A DNA stretch of 64,000 nt from a bacterium (GCA_905221205.1 CAJNCG010000004.1:124001-188000); one strand, 5' to 3'; shown: positions 14,853-23,960, counted from the first letter of the stretch. Notes: generated by a model not told the origin, from the letters alone. Numbers and translations are program-made.

Positions 14853-14881
14853 ATTCTAACACACATCCCCTGATATTTCAA
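14853..14881 (-). promoter_or_regulatory. Antisense RNA promoter, locus 2
   Basis: TTGAAA (14876-14881), 17-base spacer, TGT-TAGAAT (14853-14858) on the minus strand, same boxes as locus 1. Confidence 0.85.
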
Positions 14882-15063
14882 GCCTTTGTTTTGATATTTC
14901 CTTAGAGTGTGATTGCGGTTTGAATCCATTATGCAGAAATCAGAACACGCGCTCCTAGATTCCATTTTACAGCAAAGAAATCAACTCTTTTCTAGGGGAT
15001 TTCCGCCCTCATTTTGCTCTTTTGTGCTAAAATAGACTTATAAATTGAAAATAAGGAATGTTT

Positions 15064-15870
15064 ATGAAATCGGGTAATGGTTTTTGGAAAGGATGTCTCT
15101 ATTTTTGGGGTTTCTTGTTCTTGTTGGGACTCTTGGTTCAATATGCTCTTCCGCTTGCGGCTTGTGTCCTACTGGGTTATGGCGGTTACCGTCTCTACAA
15201 ACGTTGGCGCTATCCTCTTTTGCAGGACCGTTCTCTCGATGATCGGATTGAGCTTTTAAAAGCTCGGATTCGCCAGGCGGACAAAGATATTCAGCAACTA
15301 GAGGGAATTTTAGTAGAAAAAGGCTCAGAGTCCTATAAGAGTTTGGCCAATCAAGTATTGATCGAACTGCGGGAAATACATCAGGAGGCAGATCGTCTCA
15401 AGTCCTATATCGATGCTAATGTCTACAACCGTATTGACAAAAAGGTTCGTACAGTACGAGCGAACATCGATGTTCAGCTAGAACGTTTGGATAGGGAAAG
15501 TCAGGTAGATCTTGAAAATGCGGAGCCAGAGGAATTAGCTCCAGAATTGTCTCAGACTTTGGCTAATATTGCTATTGATCATCAGGCTATTTTAGACAAG
15601 ATTGCTACATCGGCTGAGGGTGATAAGGAAGAATTGACTGCTATTCATAGTTTGAAGATGGAGAAATTCCAAACGATTTTAGAAGGCTATCTAAAGATTA
15701 AGGCCAATCCTAAAAACTATAATCGAGCAGAAGAACGTTTGCAACAAGCTAAAGCAGCTATCGAACAATTTGATCTTGAGCTGGATCAAGTCTTGAGAGA
15801 ACTCAATGAAACAGATATGCGTGATTTTGATATCAGTCTGCGTATCCTAGAAAAAGATTGCAAAGAATAG
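15064..15870 (+). CDS. xpaC: XpaC-like membrane protein (5-bromo-4-chloroindolyl phosphate hydrolysis family)
   Basis: 268 residues from the ATG at 15064, seven bases after AAGGA; the ATG at 15058 directly abuts that site and is unlikely. A hydrophobic N-terminus (about 8-42, probably a hairpin of two helices) is followed by a basic turn and a long charged, mostly coiled-coil C-terminus. Proteins of this layout next to telA are annotated XpaC in Firmicutes; despite the family name, no enzymatic site is visible. TelA follows 21 bases downstream, so the pair forms an operon. Likely an envelope-associated scaffold or stress protein. Promoter: extended -10 TGC-TAAAAT at 15028-15033. Confidence 0.65.
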   Translation: MKSGNGFWKGCLYFWGFLFLLGLLVQYALPLAACVLLGYGGYRLYKRWRYPLLQDRSLDDRIELLKARIRQADKDIQQLEGILVEKGSESYKSLANQVLIELREIHQEADRLKSYIDANVYNRIDKKVRTVRANIDVQLERLDRESQVDLENAEPEELAPELSQTLANIAIDHQAILDKIATSAEGDKEELTAIHSLKMEKFQTILEGYLKIKANPKNYNRAEERLQQAKAAIEQFDLELDQVLRELNETDMRDFDISLRILEKDCKE

Positions 15871-15891
15871 GTTAGAAATAAAGGAGTAACC

Positions 15892-17139
15892 ATGACAGAA
15901 TTTAAATTTGATATTGACCAGATTGCCAATAATACGGTAGCTAAGGTAGATAAGACAACCCAAATCATCGAGACCAATACTGGCTCAGATAAGACCTTGA
16001 CCTTCCTTGAAAAGTTGAGCCCTGAGCAGCAAGAAGGAATCAAGGCGCGCGTGCCCCAGTTAGTAGACCAATTTGTTACCAATCAAAATGCTCTTTTGGA
16101 TTTTGGACAATCTGCTGTAGAAGGTGTGAATAATACGGTCAATCGTATCTTGTCAGAACAAAAGAAACTGCAGATTCCCCAAGTAGATGATCTACTCAAA
16201 AATACCAACCGTGAGTTGCAAGGCTTTGTCGTCAAATACAAGAATGCTGAAATTGCTGAGTTAGAAGAAAAGCCAAACTTTTTGCAACGATTGTTCAACA
16301 AGAGCAAGAATACCCTACAAGAATTTTACTTTGACTCAAAAACAGTGGAGCAAAAACTCGATGGCATGGCTGCCGCAGTGGTCAAGCAAGAAGACGTGCT
16401 AGCACGAAATATCGTCTCTGCTGAAATGTTGATTGAGGATAATACCAAATCCATTGAAAATCTAGTGGGAGTGATTTCCTTTATCGAAGCCAGCCAGACA
16501 GAAGCTGGTAATCGCGCTGCAGAACTAAAAGCTCAAGCTGACCAACTCGATACAAGTACGGTAGAATACCAAACCAAGTCACAAGAATTGGCCCGCATGG
16601 CAGAAGTGGTTAATACCCTCGAACAACAACATACTGAGTATGTCAGCCGTCTCTATGTTGCCTGGGCAACAACACCTCAGATGCGCAATCTTGTGAAGGT
16701 GTCATCTGATATGCGCCAAAAATTGGGCATGCTTCGTCGTAATACGATTCCGACAATGAAGCTTTCTATTGCCCAACTGGGTATTTTGCAACAATCCATG
16801 AAATCAGGTGTCGTGGCAGATGCTATTGTCAATGCCAACAATGCTGCCCTTCAGATGCTAGCTGAGACCAGCAAGGAAGTGATTCCACAGATGGAACGAA
16901 TTGCCCAAAGCCCGACAGTTGCTGTTGAGTCTGTTACCAAACTGGCTGAAAGTCTGGTCGCTCAAAACCAAGGTATCGTCGCAGCTATTGAATTGGGACG
17001 CCAGAAACGTGCCCAACTAGAAACAACCATCGTCAAGTCCGCAGAAATGATCAACGATTCTGTCAAACTACGCGATGAAAAAATCGTTCAAGCTCTTCTA
17101 GACCAAGGGAAGGCTGCCCAGAAAGAAGTACAAGAATAA
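15892..17139 (+). CDS. telA: TelA family (toxic anion resistance) protein
   Basis: 415 residues, nearly all helical, no signal peptide or membrane helix. The sequence matches the TelA family named after plasmid tellurite resistance: LSPEQQEGIKARVPQLVDQF, then IPTMKLSIAQLGILQQSMKSG and KEVIPQMERIAQSP. Start preceded by AAGGAG. Chromosomal TelA proteins in Gram-positives are linked to cell-envelope stress and antimicrobial resistance rather than tellurite as such. Co-transcribed with xpaC. The molecular activity of the family is unresolved. Confidence 0.85.
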   Translation: MTEFKFDIDQIANNTVAKVDKTTQIIETNTGSDKTLTFLEKLSPEQQEGIKARVPQLVDQFVTNQNALLDFGQSAVEGVNNTVNRILSEQKKLQIPQVDDLLKNTNRELQGFVVKYKNAEIAELEEKPNFLQRLFNKSKNTLQEFYFDSKTVEQKLDGMAAAVVKQEDVLARNIVSAEMLIEDNTKSIENLVGVISFIEASQTEAGNRAAELKAQADQLDTSTVEYQTKSQELARMAEVVNTLEQQHTEYVSRLYVAWATTPQMRNLVKVSSDMRQKLGMLRRNTIPTMKLSIAQLGILQQSMKSGVVADAIVNANNAALQMLAETSKEVIPQMERIAQSPTVAVESVTKLAESLVAQNQGIVAAIELGRQKRAQLETTIVKSAEMINDSVKLRDEKIVQALLDQGKAAQKEVQE

Positions 17140-17144
17140 TACAC

Positions 17145-17187
17145 AAGTCCCTTGTAAGTATAGCTTGTAGGGGATTTTGGATTTTTC
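17145..17187 (+). terminator. Probable terminator of xpaC-telA
   Basis: AGTCCC and GGGGATT can pair (with wobbles), with further pairing of TTGTAAG and CTTGTA, followed by TTTT-rich sequence. Confidence 0.5.
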
Positions 17188-17283
17188 TATATATCCGAAC
17201 ATCTAGTTTATTTTACAAAAAATATAGTCAAAAATGTAGTCATTCGAATGATTTTTCTTTCAATGTACTGAATTAAACAAAAA

Positions 17284-17308
17284 GAAAAAACGCTTGAATG
17301 CGTTTTTC
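17284..17308. terminator. Terminator of rpmF-rpmG (probably bidirectional)
   Basis: AAAAAACGC-TTGAAT-GCGTTTTT, 26 bases beyond the rpmG stop codon on the minus strand. Confidence 0.85.
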
Positions 17309-17333
17309 TTCTGTATCGATTCGTATTGAATGC

Positions 17334-17483
17334 TTACTTAACTTCTGTAAACACAACGTGTTTGCGAAGTTTTGGTGAGTATTTCTTCAATTGAAGACGG
17401 TCTGGAGTGTTACGTTTGTTTTTAGAAGTAAGGTACAAGCGTTCACCAGATTCTTTGTGTTCAAGTGTAATATTTACGCGCAT
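17334..17483 (-). CDS. rpmG: 50S ribosomal protein L33
   Basis: 49 residues, reading [20 protein letters not shown] to the end VVFTEVK. It is the standard length for bacterial L33. There is no CxxC pair, so this is the zinc-independent (C-minus) paralogue, of the kind that replaces the zinc form under zinc limitation in many Firmicutes. AAGGGAGATACC precedes the ATG. It lies 15 bases after rpmF on the same strand and shares its promoter and terminator. Confidence 0.95.
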
Positions 17484-17498
17484 GGTATCTCCCTTCTA

Positions 17499-17681
17499 TT
17501 ATTCAGCTGATGCAGCTTTAGCGATTTTACGTCCTTTGTAGTATCCTTTAAGTGATACACGGTGAGAACGTGAGTAATCTCCAGTAGTTTCGTCAAAGTT
17601 TACAGATGGAGCTGTTACTTTGTAGTGTGTACGACGTTTGTTTTTCTTCGCTTTTGAAGTGCGACGTGCAGGTACTGCCAT
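17499..17681 (-). CDS. rpmF: 50S ribosomal protein L32
   Basis: 60 residues, [20 protein letters not shown] onward, a Lys/Arg-rich N-terminus typical of L32. No cysteines, so also the zinc-free form. First gene of rpmF-rpmG, start preceded by AAGGAG. Confidence 0.96.
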
Positions 17682-17737
17682 TTTGATTTCTCCTTTAGGT
17701 AATTATATTCGATTCAATCTACTGATTTTCATCAACC

Positions 17738-17766
17738 ATACTAGGATAACACATTTTTTTTGTAAA
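17738..17766 (-). promoter_or_regulatory. Promoter of rpmF-rpmG
   Basis: TTTACA (17761-17766), 17-base spacer, TAGTAT (17738-17743) on the minus strand. Confidence 0.65.
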
Positions 17767-17826
17767 GTAAAGTTACTTGACAAAAAAAGATGAAAAAATT
17801 AAAAGGCCATCAACCAAATTAATCGA

Positions 17827-17841
17827 AATTTTCTGAAAATT
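17827..17841 (+). promoter_or_regulatory. CodY box upstream of ilvD (perfect consensus)
   Basis: AATTTTCTGAAAATT matches the CodY consensus AATTTTCWGAAAATT at all 15 positions. It lies about 40 bases upstream of the ilvD -10, fitting repression when branched-chain amino acids and GTP are plentiful. Confidence 0.9.
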
Positions 17842-17875
17842 CAAGAATTTTCTTCTGTTCATTGCCTTTAAAATG

Positions 17876-17884
17876 TGCTATAAT
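17876..17884 (+). promoter_or_regulatory. Extended -10 promoter of ilvD
   Basis: TGC-TATAAT, -10 at 17879-17884, 28 bases before the ATG; no good -35. Confidence 0.7.
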
Positions 17885-17911
17885 AGTAAAAACTGAAATG
17901 GGAGGGAACAA

Positions 17912-19615
17912 ATGACTGAATTAGATAAACGTCACCGCAGTAGCATTTATGATAGCATGGTTAAATCACCAAACCGTGCCATGCTTCGTGCGACTGGTAT
18001 GACAGATAAGGACTTTGAAACACCGATTGTGGGAGTGATTTCGACTTGGGCGGAAAATACGCCATGTAACATCCACTTGCATGATTTTGGAAAATTAGCG
18101 AAAGAAGGTGTCAAATCTGCAGGTGCTTGGCCTGTACAGTTTGGTACCATTACCGTAGCAGACGGGATTGCCATGGGAACACCTGGTATGCGTTTCTCTC
18201 TAACATCTCGTGATATCATTGCGGACTCTATCGAGGCGGCTATGGGTGGTCACAATGTGGATGCCTTTGTTGCTATCGGCGGCTGTGACAAGAACATGCC
18301 TGGTTCTATGATTGCTATTGCCAATATGGATATTCCAGCCATTTTCGCCTATGGTGGAACTATTGCACCGGGAAATCTTGATGGCAAAGACATTGACCTA
18401 GTTTCTGTCTTTGAGGGAATCGGAAAATGGAACCACGGTGACATGACAGCTGAGGACGTGAAACGTCTTGAATGTAATGCCTGCCCTGGCCCTGGTGGTT
18501 GTGGTGGTATGTACACAGCTAATACCATGGCGACTGCTATCGAAGTTCTAGGGATGAGTTTGCCAGGATCTTCATCTCACCCAGCTGAATCAGCTGACAA
18601 GAAAGAAGATATCGAAGCAGCAGGACGTGCTGTTGTTAAGATGCTGGAACTTGGTCTCAAACCGTCAGATATCTTGACTCGTGAAGCCTTTGAAGATGCC
18701 ATCACTGTAACTATGGCTCTCGGTGGTTCTACCAATGCCACTCTTCACTTGCTTGCCATTGCCCACGCAGCTAATGTTGACTTGTCACTTGAAGACTTCA
18801 ATACAATCCAAGAGCGTGTGCCTCACTTGGCCGACTTGAAACCATCTGGTAAGTATGTCTTCCAAGACCTATACGAAGTCGGTGGTGTGCCTGCGGTTAT
18901 GAGATATCTCTTGGCTAATGGATTCCTTCATGGAGACCGCATTACATGTACTGGTAAGACTGTTGCTGAGAACTTAGCTGACTTTGCAGACCTCACTCCA
19001 GGTCAAAAAGTTATTATGCCACTTGAAAATCCAAAACGTGCGGATGGTCCGCTTATCATCTTGAACGGGAACCTCGCTCCAGACGGTGCGGTTGCCAAGG
19101 TATCAGGTGTGAAAGTGCGTCGTCACGTTGGTCCAGCTAAGGTCTTTGACTCAGAAGAAGATGCGATTCAAGCTGTTCTGACAGATGAAATCGTCGACGG
19201 CGATGTTGTCGTTGTTCGTTTCGTTGGACCTAAGGGTGGTCCTGGTATGCCTGAGATGCTGTCACTTTCTTCAATGATCGTTGGTAAAGGTCAAGGAGAC
19301 AAGGTTGCCCTCTTGACGGATGGACGCTTCTCTGGTGGTACTTATGGTCTGGTTGTCGGACATATCGCTCCTGAAGCTCAGGATGGTGGACCGATTGCTT
19401 ACCTTCGTACAGGCGATATCGTTACGGTTGACCAAGATACCAAAGAAATTTCTATGGCCGTATCGGATGAAGAACTTGAAAAACGCAAGTCAGAAACAAC
19501 CTTGCCACCACTATACAGCCGTGGTGTTCTTGGTAAATATGCCCACATCGTATCATCCGCTTCACGCGGAGCCGTGACAGACTTCTGGAATATGGACAAG
19601 TCAGGTAAAAAATAA
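17912..19615 (+). CDS. ilvD: Dihydroxy-acid dehydratase
   Basis: 567 residues, full length. The enzyme dehydrates 2,3-dihydroxy-isovalerate and -methylvalerate to the 2-keto acids, the third step of valine/isoleucine synthesis, in the cytosol. The iron-sulfur ligands are visible in [11 protein letters not shown] and [27 protein letters not shown] and RFSGGTYG are further IlvD/Edd signatures. GGGAGGG precedes the ATG. The perfect CodY box upstream explains its regulation. It stands alone here; the other ilv genes are not in the window. Confidence 0.97.
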   Translation: MTELDKRHRSSIYDSMVKSPNRAMLRATGMTDKDFETPIVGVISTWAENTPCNIHLHDFGKLAKEGVKSAGAWPVQFGTITVADGIAMGTPGMRFSLTSRDIIADSIEAAMGGHNVDAFVAIGGCDKNMPGSMIAIANMDIPAIFAYGGTIAPGNLDGKDIDLVSVFEGIGKWNHGDMTAEDVKRLECNACPGPGGCGGMYTANTMATAIEVLGMSLPGSSSHPAESADKKEDIEAAGRAVVKMLELGLKPSDILTREAFEDAITVTMALGGSTNATLHLLAIAHAANVDLSLEDFNTIQERVPHLADLKPSGKYVFQDLYEVGGVPAVMRYLLANGFLHGDRITCTGKTVAENLADFADLTPGQKVIMPLENPKRADGPLIILNGNLAPDGAVAKVSGVKVRRHVGPAKVFDSEEDAIQAVLTDEIVDGDVVVVRFVGPKGGPGMPEMLSLSSMIVGKGQGDKVALLTDGRFSGGTYGLVVGHIAPEAQDGGPIAYLRTGDIVTVDQDTKEISMAVSDEELEKRKSETTLPPLYSRGVLGKYAHIVSSASRGAVTDFWNMDKSGKK

Positions 19616-19621
19616 AATCAA

Positions 19622-19652
19622 AAAGCAAGCCAATTTCGGCTTGCTTCTTTTC
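19622..19652. terminator. Terminator between convergent ilvD and DUF59 gene
   Basis: AAGCAAGCC-AATTTC-GGCTTGCTT with A and T flanks, usable from both sides. Confidence 0.85.
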
Positions 19653-19675
19653 ATCTTCAAAAGTAATTTGCCTGC

Positions 19676-20017
19676 TTAACGAGGTGGCAGTCCAAGGGCA
19701 ATACGGCCGTAGCGACTGATTCGTGTGATCTTCCAGGCAGGCGACCAGGTAACTTCAACCTTGACATCTTCGATACCTTTGATTTGTTTCAGACCTGCAA
19801 CGATTTCGATAGGCAAACTTTCGGCGCAATCGCAGGCGGTGTCGGTGAAGGTCATGACAATCTTGCATAGACCCGTTTCATCCAGATTGATTTCATAAAT
19901 CAGTCCTAGATTGTAAACATCCAATTCCACATCTGTATCAAAAACCTTCTCTAGTTTTTCGATAATTTGGTCTTGCAAGGCCAAAGCACGGTCATTGATT
20001 TTGATATCCTCTCTCAT
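19676..20017 (-). CDS. MIP18/PaaD-type (DUF59) metal-sulfur cluster assembly factor
   Basis: 113 residues. The DUF59 fold is seen in VFDTDVELDVYNLGLIYEI, followed by the reactive-cysteine region FTDTACDCAESLPIEI and VEVTWSPAWKITRIS. Bacterial members (SufT-like) help mature Fe-S proteins. It converges on ilvD, whose product carries an Fe-S cluster, though this is only a suggestive neighbour. GGAGGG precedes the ATG on the minus strand. Confidence 0.85.
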   Translation of the reverse strand: MREDIKINDRALALQDQIIEKLEKVFDTDVELDVYNLGLIYEINLDETGLCKIVMTFTDTACDCAESLPIEIVAGLKQIKGIEDVKVEVTWSPAWKITRISRYGRIALGLPPR

Positions 20018-20086
20018 TACAGTCCCTCCACGTGATAAATATCCTCTATTTTCTCATAATTCTGACAATTTGGCAAGTTTTTGATG

Positions 20087-20111
20087 AATTTTCTGAAAAA
20101 TATGATAAAAT
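20087..20111 (+). promoter_or_regulatory. Promoter of the Rgg gene overlapped by a near-perfect CodY box
   Basis: AATTTTCTGAAAAAT (20087-20101) matches the CodY consensus at 14 of 15 bases and fills the space just before TGA-TAAAAT (-10 at 20106-20111). Bound CodY would block polymerase. Confidence 0.65.
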
Positions 20112-20140
20112 GAAGAAAATACGGAATCAAGGGGAAGTCT

Positions 20141-20992
20141 ATGGAGCAGATTGGAAAAGTCTTTAGACAATTACGAGAGTCAAGAAATATCTCGCTGAGA
20201 CAGGCGACTGGGGGACAATTTTCGCCGTCTATGTTGTCCCGATTTGAAACAGGTCAGAGTGAGCTTTCGGTGGAAAAGTTTTTGTTTGCCCTAGAAAATA
20301 TATCTGCCAGTGTAGAGGAAATACTCTTTCTAGCGAGAGGTTTTCAGTATGATACAGATTCTGAGCTGAGAAAAGAAATCACAGATGTCTTGGATCTAAA
20401 GAACATAGCACCTCTTGAGGATTTGTATCGCAAGGAGTATCAAAAGCATGTAAATTCTCAAAACAAACAGAAACATATTCTAAATGCCATTATTATCAAG
20501 TCTTATATGAAGAGCATGGATGAAAGGGTAGAGTTAACAGCAGAGGAAGGAAAAGTCCTTCATGATTATTTGTTTTCTACCGAGATCTGGGGAATCTATG
20601 AACTCAATTTATTTTCAGTCAGTTCACCATTTCTATCTGTTTCTCTTTTCACTAGGTATGTTAGAGAGATGGTACGTAAATCTGATTTTCTAATGGAAAT
20701 GTCTAGTAATCGAAACCTTTTTCATACTATGCTATTGAATGGTTTTTTAGCCAGCATTGAGTGTGAAGAATTTACCAATGCCTCTTATTTTAAACGTGTC
20801 ATCAAAGAGCATTTCTACAAGGAAAATGAGACCTATTTCCGAATTGTCTATTTGTGGGCGGAAGGTCTTCTTGATAGCAAGCAGGGTAGAGTCAAGGAAG
20901 GTCAGAAAAAGATGGAAGATGCTGTCCGTATTTTTGAGATGCTTGGCTGTAACAAATCCGCCGAATACTATCGAAAAACGACCGATTGTTGA
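20141..20992 (+). CDS. Rgg/GadR/MutR-family transcriptional regulator
   Basis: 283 residues, standard Rgg length. An N-terminal XRE helix-turn-helix (about 5-60: LRESRNISLRQATGGQFSPS, MLSRFETGQSELSVEKF) is followed by the ~220-residue helical repeat domain that in Rgg proteins binds short peptides. Several Rgg proteins answer to small hydrophobic peptides encoded nearby; I scanned the flanks and found no convincing SHP-like ORF. Cys282-final residue region is unremarkable. It is followed by a terminator and then an MFS exporter gene that is a plausible target. CodY control is suggested by the box over its promoter. Confidence 0.85.
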   Translation: MEQIGKVFRQLRESRNISLRQATGGQFSPSMLSRFETGQSELSVEKFLFALENISASVEEILFLARGFQYDTDSELRKEITDVLDLKNIAPLEDLYRKEYQKHVNSQNKQKHILNAIIIKSYMKSMDERVELTAEEGKVLHDYLFSTEIWGIYELNLFSVSSPFLSVSLFTRYVREMVRKSDFLMEMSSNRNLFHTMLLNGFLASIECEEFTNASYFKRVIKEHFYKENETYFRIVYLWAEGLLDSKQGRVKEGQKKMEDAVRIFEMLGCNKSAEYYRKTTDC

Positions 20993-21029
20993 ATATCTGC
21001 AAACTAAGAAAAGAATTTGAAATTTTAAG

Positions 21030-21082
21030 CGATAGAACTCTTGCTCTCTCTCAGGTCATTACAAAAGTTCTATCGTTTTTTT
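21030..21082 (+). terminator. Terminator of the Rgg gene
   Basis: CGATAGAACT (21030-21039) and AGTTCTATCG (21066-21075) form a perfect 10-bp stem with a 26-base loop and seven T. Confidence 0.8.
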
Positions 21083-21189
21083 GCTTATTTTGTGTGTTGC
21101 ATATATTCAAAAGTTTTCCCTTTCAATTTCTAAGTGATATACTGTAGTCATACTTCATATAGGGATTAGAACAAGAAGGGAGATTACCT

Positions 21190-22437
21190 ATGAAACTATT
21201 GTTTAGAAATCAAGCTTATCGACTCTTGACTTTGTCACGCTTCTTCAATGCTTTTGGTGCTTCGATTTTTAACCTAGTATTTATCGTTTATGCATCGACC
21301 TTGCCACAAGCATCTTTTGCGGTTGCTATGGCCAATATTGTCATGATTCTTCCAACTCTCTTTACAGTTTTTGTAGGGATTCGGGCAGATTACACGAGGG
21401 ACAAGGTCAAATGGATGACTTACAGCGGTTTGTTTCAGGCTCTTCTCTTTTTCCTAGTAGCTCTAGTTGTTCAGCAAGCTAGTCTCTTTGCCTTTTCTAG
21501 CCTGTGTTTGATCAATGTCATCAGTGATGTGATCAGTGATTTTGCAGGTGGTTTGCGCATGCCTCTCGTTAAGGAAAAAGTAGCTGAAGAGGATTTGATG
21601 GAAGCTTATTCTTTTTCCCAGTTTATCACCTATATTTCAGCCATTGGTGGTCAAGCTTTTGGAGTCTGGCTCTTAGGGCTATCGGTCAATAATTTTTCTC
21701 TAATTGCGGGAATCAATGCTTGTTTTTTCCTAGTATCAGCCGTGATTCTCTTTCTAGGAAGAAGCAAGTTAAGCCTGTCACTTTCATCTGCTGATAGTGA
21801 AATTCTAAAAAATGAGAAGCTCTCTATCAAAGAGCAGTTCCTAACGATTTATCGAAATTTACGTCTCGTTTTTCTTAAAGGTGGACAGAAAAACTTTGGA
21901 TTCATGATCTTTGCTGTCTTACTTATCAATGCCTTGGGGGGCGCTTTAGGAAGCATCTATAACATCTTCTTTTTGAGCCATTCTCTTTTGGACTTTTCTT
22001 ACACAGAGGCATTATTTATCAGTCAATTCTGTGCTTTGTTAGCAATCATCATCAGTAGCCTTACGGGCAATGATTATTTTGGGAAGCAGTCCTTGCCTAG
22101 ATTGATGATGTGGGTGACCGTAGGACTCAGTCTAGTTGGTCTAGCTAATTTATTCAATCAAGTCGTACTTGGTTTACTATTTCTCTGTTCAACTCTATAT
22201 GTGTCTGGTAAAGTTCAACCAAAGATTAGTGCCATGCTCCTGAAAAATCTAGCTCCAGAGGTTCTGGCTCGTACCAGTAATTTTTTAGGTTTATTGTTCA
22301 CCTTATCCATACCTGTGGGAACAGCTTGTTTTTCACTTATAGCTGTATGGAATATACAGTTGACTTGGATGCTGTTTGTTGGTCTCTCCTTGCTAGCTAT
22401 TCTTTTGACAGGTCTTAATCTCAAAAATGATATCTAA
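21190..22437 (+). CDS. MFS transporter, efflux type
   Basis: 415 residues with about 12 hydrophobic segments. FNAFGASIFNLVFIVYA opens the first helices and VGIRADYTRDKVKWM is the cytoplasmic loop-2/3 MFS motif. Start preceded by AAGGGAG; promoter TGA-TATACT at 21138-21143. Its position right after an Rgg regulator suggests regulator-exporter pairing, as for mutacin- and peptide-linked Rgg loci, but the substrate is unknown. The stop codon (22435-22437) is shared with the first base pairs of a BOX element, so the C-terminus may have been reshaped by that insertion. Confidence 0.8.
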   Translation: MKLLFRNQAYRLLTLSRFFNAFGASIFNLVFIVYASTLPQASFAVAMANIVMILPTLFTVFVGIRADYTRDKVKWMTYSGLFQALLFFLVALVVQQASLFAFSSLCLINVISDVISDFAGGLRMPLVKEKVAEEDLMEAYSFSQFITYISAIGGQAFGVWLLGLSVNNFSLIAGINACFFLVSAVILFLGRSKLSLSLSSADSEILKNEKLSIKEQFLTIYRNLRLVFLKGGQKNFGFMIFAVLLINALGGALGSIYNIFFLSHSLLDFSYTEALFISQFCALLAIIISSLTGNDYFGKQSLPRLMMWVTVGLSLVGLANLFNQVVLGLLFLCSTLYVSGKVQPKISAMLLKNLAPEVLARTSNFLGLLFTLSIPVGTACFSLIAVWNIQLTWMLFVGLSLLAILLTGLNLKNDI

Positions 22438-22587
22438 TACTCTTCGAAAATCTCTTCAAACCACGTCAACGTCGCCTTGCCGTAGTACGGTTACTGACTT
22501 CGTCAGTTCTATCCACAACCTCAAAACAGTGTTTTGAGCAACCTGCGGCTAGTTTCCTAGTTTGCTCTTTGATTTTCATTGAGTATA
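22436..22587 (+). repeat. BOX element, forward orientation
   Basis: ATACTCTTCGAAAATCTC at the left, CGTCAACGTCGCCTTGCCGTAG (complement of the BOX-PCR core) inside boxA, ACTGACTTCGTCAG in boxB, and ATTTTCATTGAGTATA at the right. About 152 bp, A-B-C type, starting within the MFS stop codon. Confidence 0.9.
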
Positions 22588-22626
22588 AATCCTAATTTTT
22601 TTTCTTACTGTTTTAATCCCTCTATT

Positions 22627-22637
22627 TATGGTAAAAT
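22627..22637 (+). promoter_or_regulatory. Extended -10 promoter of hisS
   Basis: TTATGGTAAAAT, -10 at 22632-22637, 29 bases before the ATG. The short leader leaves no room for a T-box. Confidence 0.65.
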
Positions 22638-22666
22638 AAGACTATTAAGTTTAAAGAGGATTCCCT

Positions 22667-23947
22667 ATGAAATTACAAAAACCAAAAGGAACGCAGGATA
22701 TCTTGCCTGCTGAATCTGCCAAATGGCAGTACGTTGAGGGCTTTGCCCGTGAAATTTTCAAACGCTATAACTATGCAGAAGTGCGCACGCCTATTTTTGA
22801 GCATTACGAGGTTATCAGCCGTTCTGTCGGAGATACAACGGATATCGTAACCAAGGAAATGTATGACTTCTATGACAAGGGTGATCGCCATATTACCCTC
22901 CGTCCAGAAGGAACTGCGCCAGTTGTCCGTTCTTATGTGGAAAATAAACTCTTTGCTCCAGAAGTGCAAAAGCCAAGTAAGTTCTACTACATGGGCCCTA
23001 TGTTCCGCTATGAGCGTCCACAAGCAGGACGTTTGCGCCAGTTCCACCAGATTGGTGTTGAGTGTTTTGGCTCTAGCAATCCAGCTACCGATGTGGAAAC
23101 CATCGCTATGGCAGCTCATTTCTTGAAAGAAATCGGCATCCAAGGTGTCAAATTACACCTCAACACGCTTGGAAATCCTGAGAGTCGTGCGGCCTACCGT
23201 CAAGCCTTAATTGATTATTTGACACCGCTCAAGGAGACCTTGTCTAAGGATAGCCAACGTCGTTTGGAGGAAAATCCTCTCCGTGTCTTGGACTCTAAGG
23301 AGAAAGAAGATAAGGTGGCTGTAGAGAATGCGCCGTCTATCTTGGATTTCCTTGATGAAGAAAGCCAAGCTCATTTTGATGCTGTGCGTCAGATGTTGGA
23401 GAATCTTGAAGTAGACTATATCATCGATACCAATATGGTGCGAGGTTTGGACTACTACAACCACACCATTTTTGAGTTTATCACTGAGATTGAGGGCAAT
23501 GACTTGACAGTCTGTGCGGGTGGTCGTTACGATGGTTTAGTTTCCTACTTTGGTGGCCCTGAAACTGCTGGATTTGGTTTTGGACTTGGTGTAGAGCGCC
23601 TGCTTCTCATCCTTGAAAAGCAAGGTGTGGCCCTCCCTATCGAAAACGCCCTAGATGTCTATATCGCAGTCTTGGGTGAAGGAGCAAATGTCAAGGCCTT
23701 GGAGTTGGTACAAGCTCTTCGCCAACAAGGTTTCAAAGCAGAGCGTGATTACCTCAACCGTAAGCTCAAAGCTCAGTTCAAGTCAGCCGATGTCTTTGCG
23801 GCTAAGACCCTCATCACCCTAGGTGAGAGTGAAGTCGAAAGCGGACAAGTGACGGTCAAGAACAACCAAACACGAGAAGAAGTGCAAGTATCACTTGATG
23901 TTATCAGCCAAAACTTCTCAGAAATCTTTGAAAAATTAGGCTTTTAA
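22667..23947 (+). CDS. hisS: Histidyl-tRNA synthetase
   Basis: 426 residues, full-length class II synthetase that charges tRNA-His. Motif 1 region [12 protein letters not shown], motif 2 [16 protein letters not shown], the histidine-binding loop [13 protein letters not shown] and motif 3 [14 protein letters not shown] are all intact, followed by the anticodon-binding domain (about 330-426). AAGAGGA precedes the ATG. It has its own promoter and a strong terminator. Confidence 0.97.
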   Translation: MKLQKPKGTQDILPAESAKWQYVEGFAREIFKRYNYAEVRTPIFEHYEVISRSVGDTTDIVTKEMYDFYDKGDRHITLRPEGTAPVVRSYVENKLFAPEVQKPSKFYYMGPMFRYERPQAGRLRQFHQIGVECFGSSNPATDVETIAMAAHFLKEIGIQGVKLHLNTLGNPESRAAYRQALIDYLTPLKETLSKDSQRRLEENPLRVLDSKEKEDKVAVENAPSILDFLDEESQAHFDAVRQMLENLEVDYIIDTNMVRGLDYYNHTIFEFITEIEGNDLTVCAGGRYDGLVSYFGGPETAGFGFGLGVERLLLILEKQGVALPIENALDVYIAVLGEGANVKALELVQALRQQGFKAERDYLNRKLKAQFKSADVFAAKTLITLGESEVESGQVTVKNNQTREEVQVSLDVISQNFSEIFEKLGF

Positions 23948-23960
23948 TAGTAGATAAACT

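Noticed and set aside
20993..21189. A short hydrophobic pheromone gene for the Rgg regulator
   Set aside because: Short frames of 11-13 codons exist on the minus strand, but none has the hydrophobic, acid-flanked composition of SHP peptides or a convincing ribosome site.
22588..22666. T-box riboswitch upstream of hisS (also considered for aspS, tyrS and argS)
   Set aside because: Leaders are only 20-60 bases after the predicted starts and no T-box sequence (GGTGGNACCGCG type) is present.
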